DNA from: Tatumella sp. JGM118
GTDB lineage: Bacteria; Pseudomonadota; Gammaproteobacteria; Enterobacterales; Enterobacteriaceae
Direction: 5' to 3'
NCBI RefSeq assembly: GCF_018257515.1
Contig: NZ_JAERJR010000023.1
Coordinates: 1-45,582, forward strand
Length of the DNA stretch: 45,582 nucleotides
Shown: one piece after another, positions 1 through 9,377 of the stretch
Layout: every line of letters starts with the position of its first letter
Position numbering within the stretch: the first letter of the stretch is position 1
The notes under the pieces: generated by a model
The model's input: the letters and a program-made list of their open reading frames with translations, nothing else
Told to the model about the DNA's origin: nothing
Database searches by the model: none
Made by a program: the position numbers and the translations under genes

Positions 1-43
1 CCGGCATGGGCATTCTTCAGGCTATAGCCTTACAGGATCAATC

Positions 44-64
44 ACCACCTCCCTAGGAGGTGGT
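44..64. repeat. Short perfect hairpin near the window edge
   Basis: Two 9-base arms (44-52 and 56-64) are exact inverted copies around a 3-base loop. The right arm contains AGGAGGTGGT, close to a Shine-Dalgarno consensus, and the left arm is its complement. No T-run follows, so it is a poor intrinsic terminator. It may be part of the spacer between rpsI and a gene left of the window (sspA in E. coli) or a repeated palindrome; I cannot tell which. Confidence 0.4.
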
Positions 65-80
65 TTAGGGGTGACAACAA

Positions 81-103
81 AAAACCCGCCGAAGCGGGTT
101 TTT
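81..103 (-). terminator. Intrinsic terminator after rpsI
   Basis: The arms CCCGC (85-89) and GCGGG (94-98) pair around a CGAA tetraloop and are flanked by A and T runs. Read on the minus strand, the GC stem is followed by six Ts, as expected for the end of the rplM-rpsI transcript. The flanking runs are symmetric, so it could also stop plus-strand transcription. Confidence 0.8.
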
Positions 104-138
104 GAGGCCAATTGCAATGCTGCATCAGCAGCAAAGAA

Positions 139-1070
<932 letters not shown>

Positions 1071-1146
1071 ACCCCTTCGGATAGAGTTACCGGATCACAA
1101 AGGTTTTTGGGAAAAAAAACCATTTGCCGTAACGTGGGGTCGCAAG

Positions 1147-1175
1147 ATTATAGAGAAGTCCCCCGCAAAGGTCGA
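1147..1175 (-). promoter_or_regulatory. Promoter of rplM-rpsI
   Basis: On the minus strand TATAAT (1147-1152) lies 17 bases from a TCGACC -35 hexamer (1170-1175). The perfect -10 and ideal spacing make this a convincing sigma-70 promoter. It predicts a leader of about 165 bases before rplM. Confidence 0.7.
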
Positions 1176-1220
1176 CCCTTTTTAAGATAAAATTGCGAAC
1201 CCTCTTCCCGGCATCTGCAC

Positions 1221-2354
1221 TCAGGGCAAATGCGGGCGGCACAGATACTCTTCACTCTGCATTTCCTGCAGACGTGAAAGGCAGCGTTGATACTCAAAAT
1301 TCAGTTGATTACCCCGATAAATATCACTCAACGCCGCTTCTGCGCAGACGACCAGTTTAACATGTCGTTCATAAAACTCATCGACTAATGCCAGAAAACG
1401 TCTGGCCTGGTCTTCCATCGCCGGAGTCAGTACCGGCACATTAAACAGCAACACGGTGTGATAGCGCCTTGAGAGCTCGATATAATCCAGCTGACTGCGT
1501 GCCTCACCACACAGGGTAACAAAGTCCAGGGCGACCACTCCTGCGCAGGATTTTCGCGTGGCCAGCGGACGATGGTTGATTTCCAGTACCGGTGATCCTG
1601 CCGCCTGATAGTCACATCCCGCCAGAGCACCAAAGATCCCTGCCATTTCCTGCTCACTGGCATCCCCTGGCGGCGTTTTCCATAAGTGTGCTGACGTCAG
1701 AGTCCGCAGCCGGTAGTCGATGCCGGCATCCACGTTCAGAATGTCGCAATGACGTTTTATTTGTTCGATGGCTGGCAGAAAGCGTCCACGTTGCAGCCCG
1801 TTACGGTAGAGTTCATCCGGAGGAATATTGGAGGTAGCCACCAGAGTGATCCCGCGTTCAAACAGGGCTTGCATCAGGGTCCCCAATAACATGGCATCGG
1901 TAATATCCGACACAAAGAACTCGTCAAAACACAATAAATCCGCTTCCGCTTTGAAGCGATCGGCGATGATCAGTAAGGGGTCACTGTGCCCCTGTAATTC
2001 CGCCAGTTCCTGATGCACGCGAAGCATAAACCGGTGAAAATGTAACCGGAGTTTGCGCTGACCCGGAATAGACTGAAAAAACAGATCCATGATCCAGGTT
2101 TTTCCCCGCCCGACACCTCCCCACATATACAACCCACGAACAGGACGGACATCCGCGGAAGGGGCCTTACCGAATAAACCAGATAAGCGGGACAGTAACC
2201 CCTGTCGGACAGCAGGAGGTTGCTGAACTCGTTCAGTAAGCGACTGATAAATCACATCAAGGCAGGTAATCGCTGATTTTTGTACGTCATCAGGCTGGTA
2301 GTCGCCACGGTCAAGCGCTTGCTGGTAAAGGGCCAGAGGTGATGTCATTTGCAT
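1221..2354 (-). CDS. zapE: Cell division ATPase ZapE
   Basis: ZapE (YhcM) is an AFG1-type AAA+ ATPase that associates with the Z-ring late in constriction, especially under heat or low oxygen. The 377-residue product carries Walker A GGVGRGKT (residues 79-86), Walker B LLCFDEFFVSD with D144 and E145, and the family blocks TSNIPPDELYRNGLQR and LVDEFYERHVKLVV. Length and C-terminus (RLQEMQSEEYL) match E. coli. The first ATG and one two codons later are both possible starts. It is divergent from zapG, the E. coli arrangement. Confidence 0.96.
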   Translation of the reverse strand: MQMTSPLALYQQALDRGDYQPDDVQKSAITCLDVIYQSLTERVQQPPAVRQGLLSRLSGLFGKAPSADVRPVRGLYMWGGVGRGKTWIMDLFFQSIPGQRKLRLHFHRFMLRVHQELAELQGHSDPLLIIADRFKAEADLLCFDEFFVSDITDAMLLGTLMQALFERGITLVATSNIPPDELYRNGLQRGRFLPAIEQIKRHCDILNVDAGIDYRLRTLTSAHLWKTPPGDASEQEMAGIFGALAGCDYQAAGSPVLEINHRPLATRKSCAGVVALDFVTLCGEARSQLDYIELSRRYHTVLLFNVPVLTPAMEDQARRFLALVDEFYERHVKLVVCAEAALSDIYRGNQLNFEYQRCLSRLQEMQSEEYLCRPHLP

Positions 2355-2564
2355 TTGTCTCAGCTTTTCAGAAAAGCCCCGTCGGGGATGTTTGACGAAA
2401 AAAAACCGTTATACAGTACGCCAGCCAGACTCAGGATTCCACATCCATAAGATTAACGGGTATAGTGACTATCATTGAAGTAGGTTATCTTTTTGTTGTG
2501 AACTGATTATCATAAAGAAGAAACCGTTGTACCCTGAATAACAACGGAAATTAGGGGAGTTATT

Positions 2565-2966
2565 ATGACCTGGGAATACGGACTCATTGGATTAGTGGTT
2601 GGACTTGTCATCGGCGCGGTCGTGATGCGCTTCGGTAATAAAAAACTGCGTGAGCAGCATACGGTTCAGTATGAACTGGAAAAATCCAAAGCTGAACTGG
2701 AAGAATACCGTAAAGAACTGACAAGTCATTTTGCACGCAGTGCAGAGTTACTGGACAATATGGCGCACGATTACCGTCAGCTGTATCAGCACATGGCGAA
2801 AGGTTCCAATAACCTGCTGCCGGATTTACCGGGTGACCAGAACCCGTTCACCTGGCAGGCGACAGAAGCAGAAGCCGATAACGATCAGGCCCCGGTACAG
2901 ATCCCACGGGACTACTCAGAAGGCGCTTCAGGATTACTGAGAAACGGACCGGCGAGTCGTAAGTAA
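2565..2966 (+). CDS. zapG: Division/envelope protein ZapG (YhcB, DUF1043)
   Basis: This 133-residue inner-membrane protein has one N-terminal transmembrane helix (about residues 5-22, GLIGLVVGLVIGAVVMRF). A charged, probably coiled-coil segment follows (about 25-65), then a proline-rich polar tail. This is the YhcB/ZapG architecture; the E. coli protein links cell division with envelope growth. A GGGGAG ribosome site lies 5 bases before the ATG. A GC-rich hairpin follows, and degQ begins 88 bases downstream. Confidence 0.93.
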   Translation: MTWEYGLIGLVVGLVIGAVVMRFGNKKLREQHTVQYELEKSKAELEEYRKELTSHFARSAELLDNMAHDYRQLYQHMAKGSNNLLPDLPGDQNPFTWQATEAEADNDQAPVQIPRDYSEGASGLLRNGPASRK

Positions 2967-2971
2967 CCTTC

Positions 2972-2991
2972 CCGGGTGCGGTCGCACCCGG
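2972..2991 (+). terminator. GC-rich hairpin between zapG and degQ
   Basis: Nine-base arms (2972-2980 and 2983-2991) pair perfectly around a 2-base loop that would open to 4. The sequence after it is only moderately T-rich, so it may be a weak terminator or a processing/stability hairpin rather than a strong stop. Confidence 0.45.
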
Positions 2992-3054
2992 ATATCTTCA
3001 TTTACCGGCATCTCCGGGCCAACTCCATCGTTTAATCGCGGGAACACCTTCAGA

Positions 3055-4431
3055 ATGAAAAAACTATCGCCACTTTTGTTAGCTCTCTCACTGAGTGCCG
3101 GACTGAATTTATCAGTGTCACCGCTTGCCCATGCCACCCTGCCTGTTAAGGTGGATGGTCAGCCGTTACCTTCTCTGGCCCCGATGCTTTCCCGCGTTTT
3201 GCCTGCTGTCGTCAGTGTTCAGGTCAGTGGCGTACAATCTCCGGCCAGTGCTCAGGATACACCTCAACCTCTGAAGAAGTTCCAGGGCCAGCCTCCGGCA
3301 CAGTCTGCACAGCCACAGCCCTTTGAAGGCCTGGGATCCGGCGTCATTATTAATGCCGGAAAGGGATATATTCTTACCAATCACCATGTCATCAATGACG
3401 CGACAAAAATCACCGTACAGTTGAGTGACGGACGTCAGTTTGAGGCGAAAGTGGTGGGCAGTGATACCCCGACAGATATCGCACTCCTGCAGGTGAAAAA
3501 CCCGAAAGACCTGACGCAGATTAACGTGGCAGACTCGGATCAGTTGCAGGTCGGGGATTTTGCCGTCGCTATCGGTAATCCGTTCGGTTTAGGGCAAACC
3601 GCGACTTCAGGCATTATTTCCGCACTGGGGCGCAGTGGCCTGAATATTGAAGGACTGGAAAACTTTATCCAGACCGATGCTGCCATCAACCGCGGTAATT
3701 CCGGCGGGGCTCTGGTCAATCTGCGTGGTGAGCTGATCGGTATCAACACGGCTATCCTGGCATCGAATGGCGGTAACATCGGCATCGGATTTGCCATCCC
3801 GGGTAACATGGCAATGAATATTGCCGACCAGCTGATCAAATACGGCCAGGTAAAACACGGGCAACTCGGTATCAAAGGCACGGAACTGACCCCTGAAATG
3901 GCGAAAGCCTTCAATGTGAACCTCAGCCGCGGTGCATTCGTGGCCGAAGTACTTCCCGGGTCTGCCGCGGCAAAAGCCGGTCTGAAAGCCGGGGATATCA
4001 TCACCACTCTCGATGATAAAGCCCTGTCCGGATTTGCAGAACTAAGAGTAAAAGTCAGCACTCACTCACCAGGAGACAAATTACGACTGGGTGTACTGCG
4101 TGCGGGCAAACCTCTGAACGTTGTGGTCACGCTTGAACAAAGCGGCACTGCCGTGTCTTCCACTACCCGTCTTGATGAGCCTGCGTTCCAGGGCGCATCT
4201 TTAACTGATGGTGAGACGGTCAGTAAAGTGAAAGGGATCCGGGTCGTGGATGTGACCAAACAGAGCCCGGCCGCGCAGGTGGGTATGCATCCCGGGGATG
4301 TGATTATCAGTATTAACCGCCAACGGGTGCAGAATCTGGCTGAGCTTAAAAAAGTGCTGGAAACCAGGCCTGAGGTGATTGCACTGAATGTCATTCGCGG
4401 TCAGGAAAGTATCTACCTGTTAATGCGATAA
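3055..4431 (+). CDS. degQ: Periplasmic serine endoprotease DegQ
   Basis: DegQ is an HtrA-family protease and chaperone of the periplasm that degrades misfolded proteins. The 458-residue precursor has a signal peptide ending near residue 27 (PLAHA). The trypsin-like domain carries the triad His111 (TNHHVIN), Asp141 (TPTDIALL) and Ser216 (GNSGGA). Two PDZ domains follow, about residues 255-350 and 370-455. The two PDZ domains and the signal peptide separate it from its neighbour DegS. ATG 3055 follows a weak ribosome site. degS begins 88 bases downstream on the same strand, as in E. coli. Confidence 0.97.
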   Translation: MKKLSPLLLALSLSAGLNLSVSPLAHATLPVKVDGQPLPSLAPMLSRVLPAVVSVQVSGVQSPASAQDTPQPLKKFQGQPPAQSAQPQPFEGLGSGVIINAGKGYILTNHHVINDATKITVQLSDGRQFEAKVVGSDTPTDIALLQVKNPKDLTQINVADSDQLQVGDFAVAIGNPFGLGQTATSGIISALGRSGLNIEGLENFIQTDAAINRGNSGGALVNLRGELIGINTAILASNGGNIGIGFAIPGNMAMNIADQLIKYGQVKHGQLGIKGTELTPEMAKAFNVNLSRGAFVAEVLPGSAAAKAGLKAGDIITTLDDKALSGFAELRVKVSTHSPGDKLRLGVLRAGKPLNVVVTLEQSGTAVSSTTRLDEPAFQGASLTDGETVSKVKGIRVVDVTKQSPAAQVGMHPGDVIISINRQRVQNLAELKKVLETRPEVIALNVIRGQESIYLLMR

Positions 4432-4437
4432 AAATCA

Positions 4438-4479
4438 GATAACGACCGGCACAAGCTGATACCCGTCCCGGTCGTTATC
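4438..4479 (+). terminator. 12-base perfect inverted repeat between degQ and degS
   Basis: GATAACGACCGG (4438-4449) is repeated in reverse complement at 4468-4479 around an 18-base loop. It starts 6 bases after the degQ stop. No long T-run follows, so it may attenuate rather than end degQ transcription, separating degQ from degS expression. Confidence 0.5.
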
Positions 4480-4519
4480 ATGTTATCCTTACTGCCCCTT
4501 TCCCTGCAAAACGATCGGC

Positions 4520-5587
4520 ATGTTAATCAAATTATTACGTTCGGTGATTATCGGCCTTATTGTGGCTGGAGTGCTGTTACTGGTTATGCCCGGATTCCAT
4601 ACCGGAAGCTGGCTGTCAGGATTATTTAGCCATTCTTCTGACGCCTCTGAGGAACCTATTGTCAGTTTCAGCCAGGGAGTGAGACGTGCTGCGCCCGCAG
4701 TGGTTAACGTCTATAACCGTAATACCCAGGCCAATAATAATCAGGGGATCACCACCCTGGGGTCCGGGGTCATTATGAATGCCCGCGGATATATCCTCAC
4801 CAATAAACATGTCATCAATAACGCCGGACAAATCATCGTTGCCTTACAGGATGGCCGGTTTTATGAGGCGACTCTGGTCGGTTCCGACGCGATGACCGAC
4901 CTCGCCGTGCTTAAAATTTCTGCCGCCAACCTGCCAGTGATCCCGATTAATACCAAACGCATTGCACATATCGGCGACGTCGTGATGGCCATCGGTAATC
5001 CTTATAATCTGGGACAGACCGTGACCCAGGGAATTATCAGTGCCACCGGCCGGGTCGGACTGAGTTCTTCGGGCCGCCAGAATTTCCTGCAGACCGATGC
5101 CTCCATCAATCAGGGGAATTCCGGCGGCGCGTTAATCAACTCGCGGGGCGAACTGGTGGGTATCAATACCCTGACCTTTGATAAAAGCAGTGACGGTGAG
5201 ACGCCTGAAGGCATAGGTTTTGCTATACCTACCGCGCTGGCGACCAAGATCATGGATAAACTGATCCGTTATGGCCGGGTGATCCGTGGCTTTATCGGGA
5301 TCACAGCGCGCGAAATCCCTGCTTTCCATGGTCAGGGAACCAGCCTGGATAAAATCCAGGGACTGGTCGTGAGTGAAGTCGCCCCTGGCGGACCGGCCGA
5401 GAAGGCAGGTATCCAGCCTAACGACCTGTTGCTGAGTGTGAACGGAAAACCTGCCCTGTCCGCTCAGGAAACGATGGACCAGGTGGCTGAGATCAGGCCA
5501 GGGGCTGTCATACAGGTGCAGGTGTTACGTAATGATAAAAAGCTGACCCTGCCGGTGACGATTCAGGAATTTCCGCACGACAACTAA
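4520..5587 (+). CDS. degS: Membrane-anchored site-1 protease DegS
   Basis: DegS starts the sigma-E envelope stress response by cutting the periplasmic part of RseA when its PDZ domain binds exposed porin C-termini. The 355-residue product has an uncleaved N-terminal anchor (about residues 7-24). Its protease domain has His97 (TNKHVIN), Asp127 (AMTDLAV) and Ser201 (NQGNSGGA), followed by a single PDZ domain (about 255-345). The lone PDZ domain and the anchor identify DegS rather than DegP or DegQ. It starts at ATG 4520. Downstream there is no mdh, unlike E. coli. Confidence 0.97.
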   Translation: MLIKLLRSVIIGLIVAGVLLLVMPGFHTGSWLSGLFSHSSDASEEPIVSFSQGVRRAAPAVVNVYNRNTQANNNQGITTLGSGVIMNARGYILTNKHVINNAGQIIVALQDGRFYEATLVGSDAMTDLAVLKISAANLPVIPINTKRIAHIGDVVMAIGNPYNLGQTVTQGIISATGRVGLSSSGRQNFLQTDASINQGNSGGALINSRGELVGINTLTFDKSSDGETPEGIGFAIPTALATKIMDKLIRYGRVIRGFIGITAREIPAFHGQGTSLDKIQGLVVSEVAPGGPAEKAGIQPNDLLLSVNGKPALSAQETMDQVAEIRPGAVIQVQVLRNDKKLTLPVTIQEFPHDN

Positions 5588-5949
5588 ACCGCCATCATCA
5601 ACCGGCGCGGGGAGCGAAGCAGGCCCCCGCAGTCGGGGCTTATTATCCATCCTGAGACACTCTTACTGTTATCTGTTGCCGCGGTGCAACCTTGCCCCCG
5701 GCACCGCTCCTCTGCTGATGAATACTCCCTGACTGACGGTCATGCTCTGCCGGCCCCCTATCGGTAAGCCTCTCAGCCCTGCTCATCAGCCCTTCTGCTG
5801 AATATCAGGAAAGACGTAAACACCGCGAAAAAGAGATGAATAACATAAATAACCATGTGTACAGAGTTATATAGCGGTTTGGACTAGTTCAGGATTCTTT
5901 GTTAAAATTCGCGCCCTGCTCACACCAGGGGCCAGGTCACAGGTTACAT
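5588..5949. other. Gene-free spacer where mdh lies in E. coli
   Basis: These bases hold no credible coding frame on either strand. In E. coli the malate dehydrogenase gene occupies this position, divergent from argR. No piece of a recognisable Mdh protein is visible. The left half is GC-rich and contains short hairpins, including a GCCCCCGCAGTCGGGGC stem near 5623-5640 that could end degS transcription. The right half is AT-rich and promoter-like. Confidence 0.7.
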
Positions 5950-5987
5950 ATTGCATAAAAATTCACCAGCGTGCATAATAATGTAAC
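5950..5987 (+). promoter_or_regulatory. argR promoter with two overlapping ARG boxes
   Basis: Two 18-base sites of the form TGCAT-N4-ATTCA/ATGTA (5950-5967 and 5970-5987) are separated by 2 bases. They resemble the ARG box consensus TGAAT-N4-ATTCA. A -35 hexamer TTGCAT (5951-5956) and a -10 hexamer CATAAT (5974-5979) with 17-base spacing lie inside the boxes, so ArgR bound here would block its own promoter. Autoregulation with a 2-base box spacing is what I recall for E. coli argR. Confidence 0.8.
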
Positions 5988-6023
5988 TACTCTACGGAAT
6001 CACCCTAATATAAAAAATGGTAG

Positions 6024-6497
<474 letters not shown>

Positions 6498-6510
6498 TCG
6501 CGCACCTCTG

Positions 6511-6536
6511 CCTGCCGTCGTTACCCTGGCGGCAGG
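6511..6536 (+). terminator. Hairpin after argR
   Basis: CCTGCCG (6511-6517) pairs with CGGCAGG (6530-6536), 13 bases past the argR stop. The tail is short of Ts, so its strength is doubtful, but the position suits a terminator. Confidence 0.5.
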
Positions 6537-6767
6537 GGTTCCGTACCTTTAGCCGCATTCCCGCATTCCCGCAGCATAAAACATCACACTGATGAAACAA
6601 AAAAGACAGTACCCGGGCGATAGCACAAAATGTTAAATTTATATATCTTATTGTTTATAATGATAAAAAATAAACAAAGGTTAAATGTCAGTCAACTGTT
6701 AGTTGAATTTGTTATAAAAAATGTCAAGTAACCGGTTACACTTGATCGAATTATTATTAGCCACATA

Positions 6768-6818
6768 TTAATTTCTTACGTTATCAGTACTATAATCCCT
6801 TCCGTGATCGACATCACA
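6768..6818 (+). promoter_or_regulatory. yhcN promoter with a CRP-like site at the start point
   Basis: A TTAATT (6768-6773) N17 TATAAT (6791-6796) promoter is followed directly by CGTGA-N6-TCACA (6803-6818), a near-consensus CRP site. The inner TGAT-N4-ATCA also resembles an FNR half-site pair. A site over the start point would be expected to repress rather than activate. About 200 AT-rich bases upstream hold no gene. Confidence 0.55.
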
Positions 6819-6847
6819 AAAAATGAATATTAACTGAGGAATGAATC

Positions 6848-7111
6848 GTGAGTATAAAAGCCGCACTGGCTATGATGGGTGTATTATCTGTTCTTTCATT
6901 TACCGCTTCTGCTGCACAATCAATTAATAGCGAGCAGGCACAGGGTATGCATTCCATCGGGGTTATTACCGTCAGTGGCATTAATTCGGCACCATCAGAT
7001 ATTAATGAACAATTAAATAGCAAAGCAGATGCCATGGGTGCAAGAGCGTATGAAATTACTGAAGATTATATGAATGGTAATTATCATGCGACGGCAGTCG
7101 TTTATAAATAA
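6848..7111 (+). CDS. yhcN: Small periplasmic stress protein YhcN (DUF1471)
   Basis: This is an 87-residue secreted protein of the BhsA/McbA/YhcN family, whose members respond to acid, peroxide or other envelope stress and affect biofilm formation. It has a signal peptide of about 22 residues ending TASA, then a compact domain with SIGVITVSG and the C-terminal YHATAVVYK strand typical of DUF1471. I chose GTG 6848 because a GAGGA ribosome site sits 7 bases upstream and the length matches E. coli YhcN. The ATG 7 bases before it is out of frame. E. coli yhcO, which normally follows, is absent. Confidence 0.9.
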   Translation: MSIKAALAMMGVLSVLSFTASAAQSINSEQAQGMHSIGVITVSGINSAPSDINEQLNSKADAMGARAYEITEDYMNGNYHATAVVYK

Positions 7112-7185
7112 CGGCACCCTCTTTCTATAAGACAATACCTGCATAATGCGCCTGATCACAGGATAAGCATAACGGAGACAGTAAG

Positions 7186-7227
7186 GTGAATCTCTGCGGC
7201 ATCGTAATTTATCCGCAGAGTAAATAA
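7186..7227 (+). CDS. Possible 13-codon leader-type ORF
   Basis: A GTG codon lies 8 bases after a GGAG ribosome site (7174-7177) and opens a 13-codon frame encoding VNLCGIVIYPQSK. An 8-base perfect inverted repeat (7192-7199 and 7213-7220) falls inside the frame. A translated micro-ORF carrying its own hairpin recalls leader peptides, but the next gene downstream is on the other strand, so there is no obvious gene to attenuate. It is a weak call based only on the ribosome site and the structure. Confidence 0.2.
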   Translation: MNLCGIVIYPQSK

Positions 7228-7280
7228 GATAGCCGTCGACCGACGCTGCAACCGTGAAATAAGATTATTATAATGACCGG

Positions 7281-7349
7281 GTCTGCCCGGATAAGAAGTT
7301 CCATCCCCTGAAAAATGTCATTTCAGCCCCCTTCCGGGGGCTTTTTTTA
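7281..7349 (+). ncRNA. Candidate small RNA between yhcN and aaeB
   Basis: A perfect TATAAT (7269-7274) with a weak CTGCAA -35 at 17-base spacing (7246-7251) precedes a stretch of about 70 bases that ends in a strong terminator (7325-7349). An internal hairpin (7308-7313 with 7321-7326) competes with the terminator stem. The terminator is more than 200 bases past yhcN and the opposite strand carries the aaeB 3' end, so a separate short transcript is plausible. It could equally be the yhcN 3' untranslated region. Confidence 0.35.
7325..7349 (+). terminator. Strong intrinsic terminator
   Basis: AGCCCCC (7325-7331) pairs with GGGGGCT (7336-7342) around TTCC and is followed directly by a run of Ts. 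It reads as a plus-strand terminator for yhcN or a small RNA. Confidence 0.85.
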
Positions 7350-7406
7350 TCGCCGGCTGGCGTGACACCCGCGACCGCAGGTTTTAGCTAATAATAACGT
7401 CTTCAG

Positions 7407-9377
7407 TTACAGGTTAATCAGGGTGCTCCGGTAACGGATCAGAATATCTTCCAGACGCCTTACCGGCTCGATCACGGTAACAGGCACCGAGTGTTCATGG
7501 AGCTTTTGCTGGTAAATTTCCAGTTCCTGTAATAGCTGATTGTAATAATAGCTCCGCCGCTCATCATTATGGGATGAAATCACCCGATCTCCGGTATGAC
7601 GCAATCTGCGGTGGAATTCAGACAGGTCATCGGTATGCGGGATATCAGCCTTCCGCAAGCGCTGATGACTGATAATCAATGTTAATGCCAGTCGGTATTT
7701 ATTAATATCATCCGGGAACAAATTCAGCAGCAGAAATAGTTGCTGATACAGTGCCGGCAGATGATTTTCCCGTCGTCTTTCAGGGTTCGTCGTCAGTGCA
7801 GACACCGCGGCATAAATAAAACGATTAAGTATTTTTCTTCCGGTGCGGGCTTTTGATTTATCCCTGATCAGTAATATCACCATCAGTGCCAGGAAACAGC
7901 CAATCACCTGGCCGAGCGCACTATCCAGGAAGGTATTAATACCGAAGTCCATCGGATTACTCAGGACCAGAATATTTAGCGTCCCCACGAAGGCCCCCAG
8001 GGTTCCGAGCTGGCGGCGTTGAATAAAAATACCCGCAACGAAAGCCATCGTTCCCATAATAAGACACAACAGGAAAATACTTTGCTGTGTGCCTGGCAGC
8101 AGGTACATGTAATACAACGCCCCGAGAGGAACGGCGACGGACATACCGTACAGAAAATCTTTCGCCAGCATCAGCGGATTAGGCAATCGCATGGCTAATG
8201 CGGTTACAACCGCCAGCATCACCATACAGGCACTGCCCGCATTCCAGCCGGAATAGAGCCAGAAGAGTGACCCCAGCGCGGTGGCAACAAAGGTACGGAT
8301 CCCGTTAATCATCGCCGGATGCGTTTCGGCAGAACGGACATGCACAACAATTTCACGTTGCAGAATAGCTTCTTCAATATGGCTGATCCTGGCATTCGTT
8401 TTCAGCCCTTTCAGTAACACCAGATATTCACTGGCGGCACCGATCCATGTGCTGATAGTTTCCGGGACCTGGCGGTTCCCCGTTAAGGTCACCAGACGCC
8501 GTAACGCTTTTAACTGCTGATAGAGTTCAGCAAAGTTACTGACATCACGGTTTATCAGCTCATAGAACGCCGTCGGTATGTACTCTTGCCGGGTCGTCCT
8601 GATAAGAAAGGTTTCGGCCGCCTGGGTTATCATGGTCAGAGACAGTGTATTGAGCATCTTTACCCGGCGCCCGGAACGATGCCAGTGGGTAGACTCCATT
8701 CTTAACTGCTGGCGCATTCCTCCCAGTGCACTGGTACGACGGACTAATGCCCCCCAGGCTTTATCCAGCTCTTCTTTATCTGTCTGTCTGATACAGGTTT
8801 GCAGCAGCTGGTACTGAGCGATCAGTAATGATTCCGTTTCGTGATCGATCACTTTTTTAATCGAACGAGGGGAGAAAATAATATCGGCCAGGATCACACA
8901 AAAAATCCCGATGCTGATCTCACTGCAACGCTCAACGGCGAAACGGGGGACCAGGGCCAGTGAACCACTGGCCGCTACCGTCACGACGATAATTAAGGCG
9001 GTATAACCGGCCAGGCCTAATGCATAAGAATTCTCAGCCCGCATCAGCGAAGAGAGCCAGACACATATGCCGGCCCACAGACAACACAACATCAGCATGA
9101 CGACGGGCGCACGGGCGGTGAAGATCATAATCGTCAGCGCGGCGATACACCCAAGGAAGGTACCGATGATCCTTAAGACTCCCCGGTGGCGTAGCGCCCC
9201 TGAGTAAGGGTCTCCGCCGGTGGCGAACGCTTGTCCGCCGGCCACAATCGCTGCCGTCATCACCGCCCAGCGCGGAGTTTCTAAATTACAGAAGAACCCC
9301 AGCATCAGTGCCAGTAAGACGGCAAACGTCAGTTTGACCGGGAAACGTAAAAACTGAATCACCGACCCCACAATCAA
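7407..9377 (-). CDS. aaeB: p-Hydroxybenzoic acid efflux pump, inner-membrane subunit AaeB
   Basis: AaeB is the transport subunit of the AaeAB pump that relieves aromatic carboxylic acid stress. The 656-residue product matches E. coli AaeB throughout ([74 protein letters not shown]). It has two clusters of membrane helices (about 10-165 and 355-500), each followed by a cytoplasmic region, as in the FUSC/aromatic-acid exporter family. The longest frame begins with TTG at 9375-9377, overlapping the aaeA stop by two bases. In-frame GTGs two and five codons later are alternatives, so the exact start is uncertain. It is the last gene of aaeXAB. Confidence 0.95.
   Translation of the reverse strand: MIVGSVIQFLRFPVKLTFAVLLALMLGFFCNLETPRWAVMTAAIVAGGQAFATGGDPYSGALRHRGVLRIIGTFLGCIAALTIMIFTARAPVVMLMLCCLWAGICVWLSSLMRAENSYALGLAGYTALIIVVTVAASGSLALVPRFAVERCSEISIGIFCVILADIIFSPRSIKKVIDHETESLLIAQYQLLQTCIRQTDKEELDKAWGALVRRTSALGGMRQQLRMESTHWHRSGRRVKMLNTLSLTMITQAAETFLIRTTRQEYIPTAFYELINRDVSNFAELYQQLKALRRLVTLTGNRQVPETISTWIGAASEYLVLLKGLKTNARISHIEEAILQREIVVHVRSAETHPAMINGIRTFVATALGSLFWLYSGWNAGSACMVMLAVVTALAMRLPNPLMLAKDFLYGMSVAVPLGALYYMYLLPGTQQSIFLLCLIMGTMAFVAGIFIQRRQLGTLGAFVGTLNILVLSNPMDFGINTFLDSALGQVIGCFLALMVILLIRDKSKARTGRKILNRFIYAAVSALTTNPERRRENHLPALYQQLFLLLNLFPDDINKYRLALTLIISHQRLRKADIPHTDDLSEFHRRLRHTGDRVISSHNDERRSYYYNQLLQELEIYQQKLHEHSVPVTVIEPVRRLEDILIRYRSTLINL

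Noticed and set aside
2500-2520. A Fur-like GATTATCAT string before zapG
   Set aside because: Only half of the box matches; unlike the ggt site it lacks the symmetric core.
3055-5587. degQ and degS considered as a recent tandem duplication
   Set aside because: The two differ in anchor and PDZ number and match their own E. coli orthologues, so this is the ancient arrangement.
5820-5935. A possible relic of the mdh promoter on the minus strand
   Set aside because: A TATAAC and a CTGAAC hexamer are present, but only 15 bases apart and with nothing downstream to support it.
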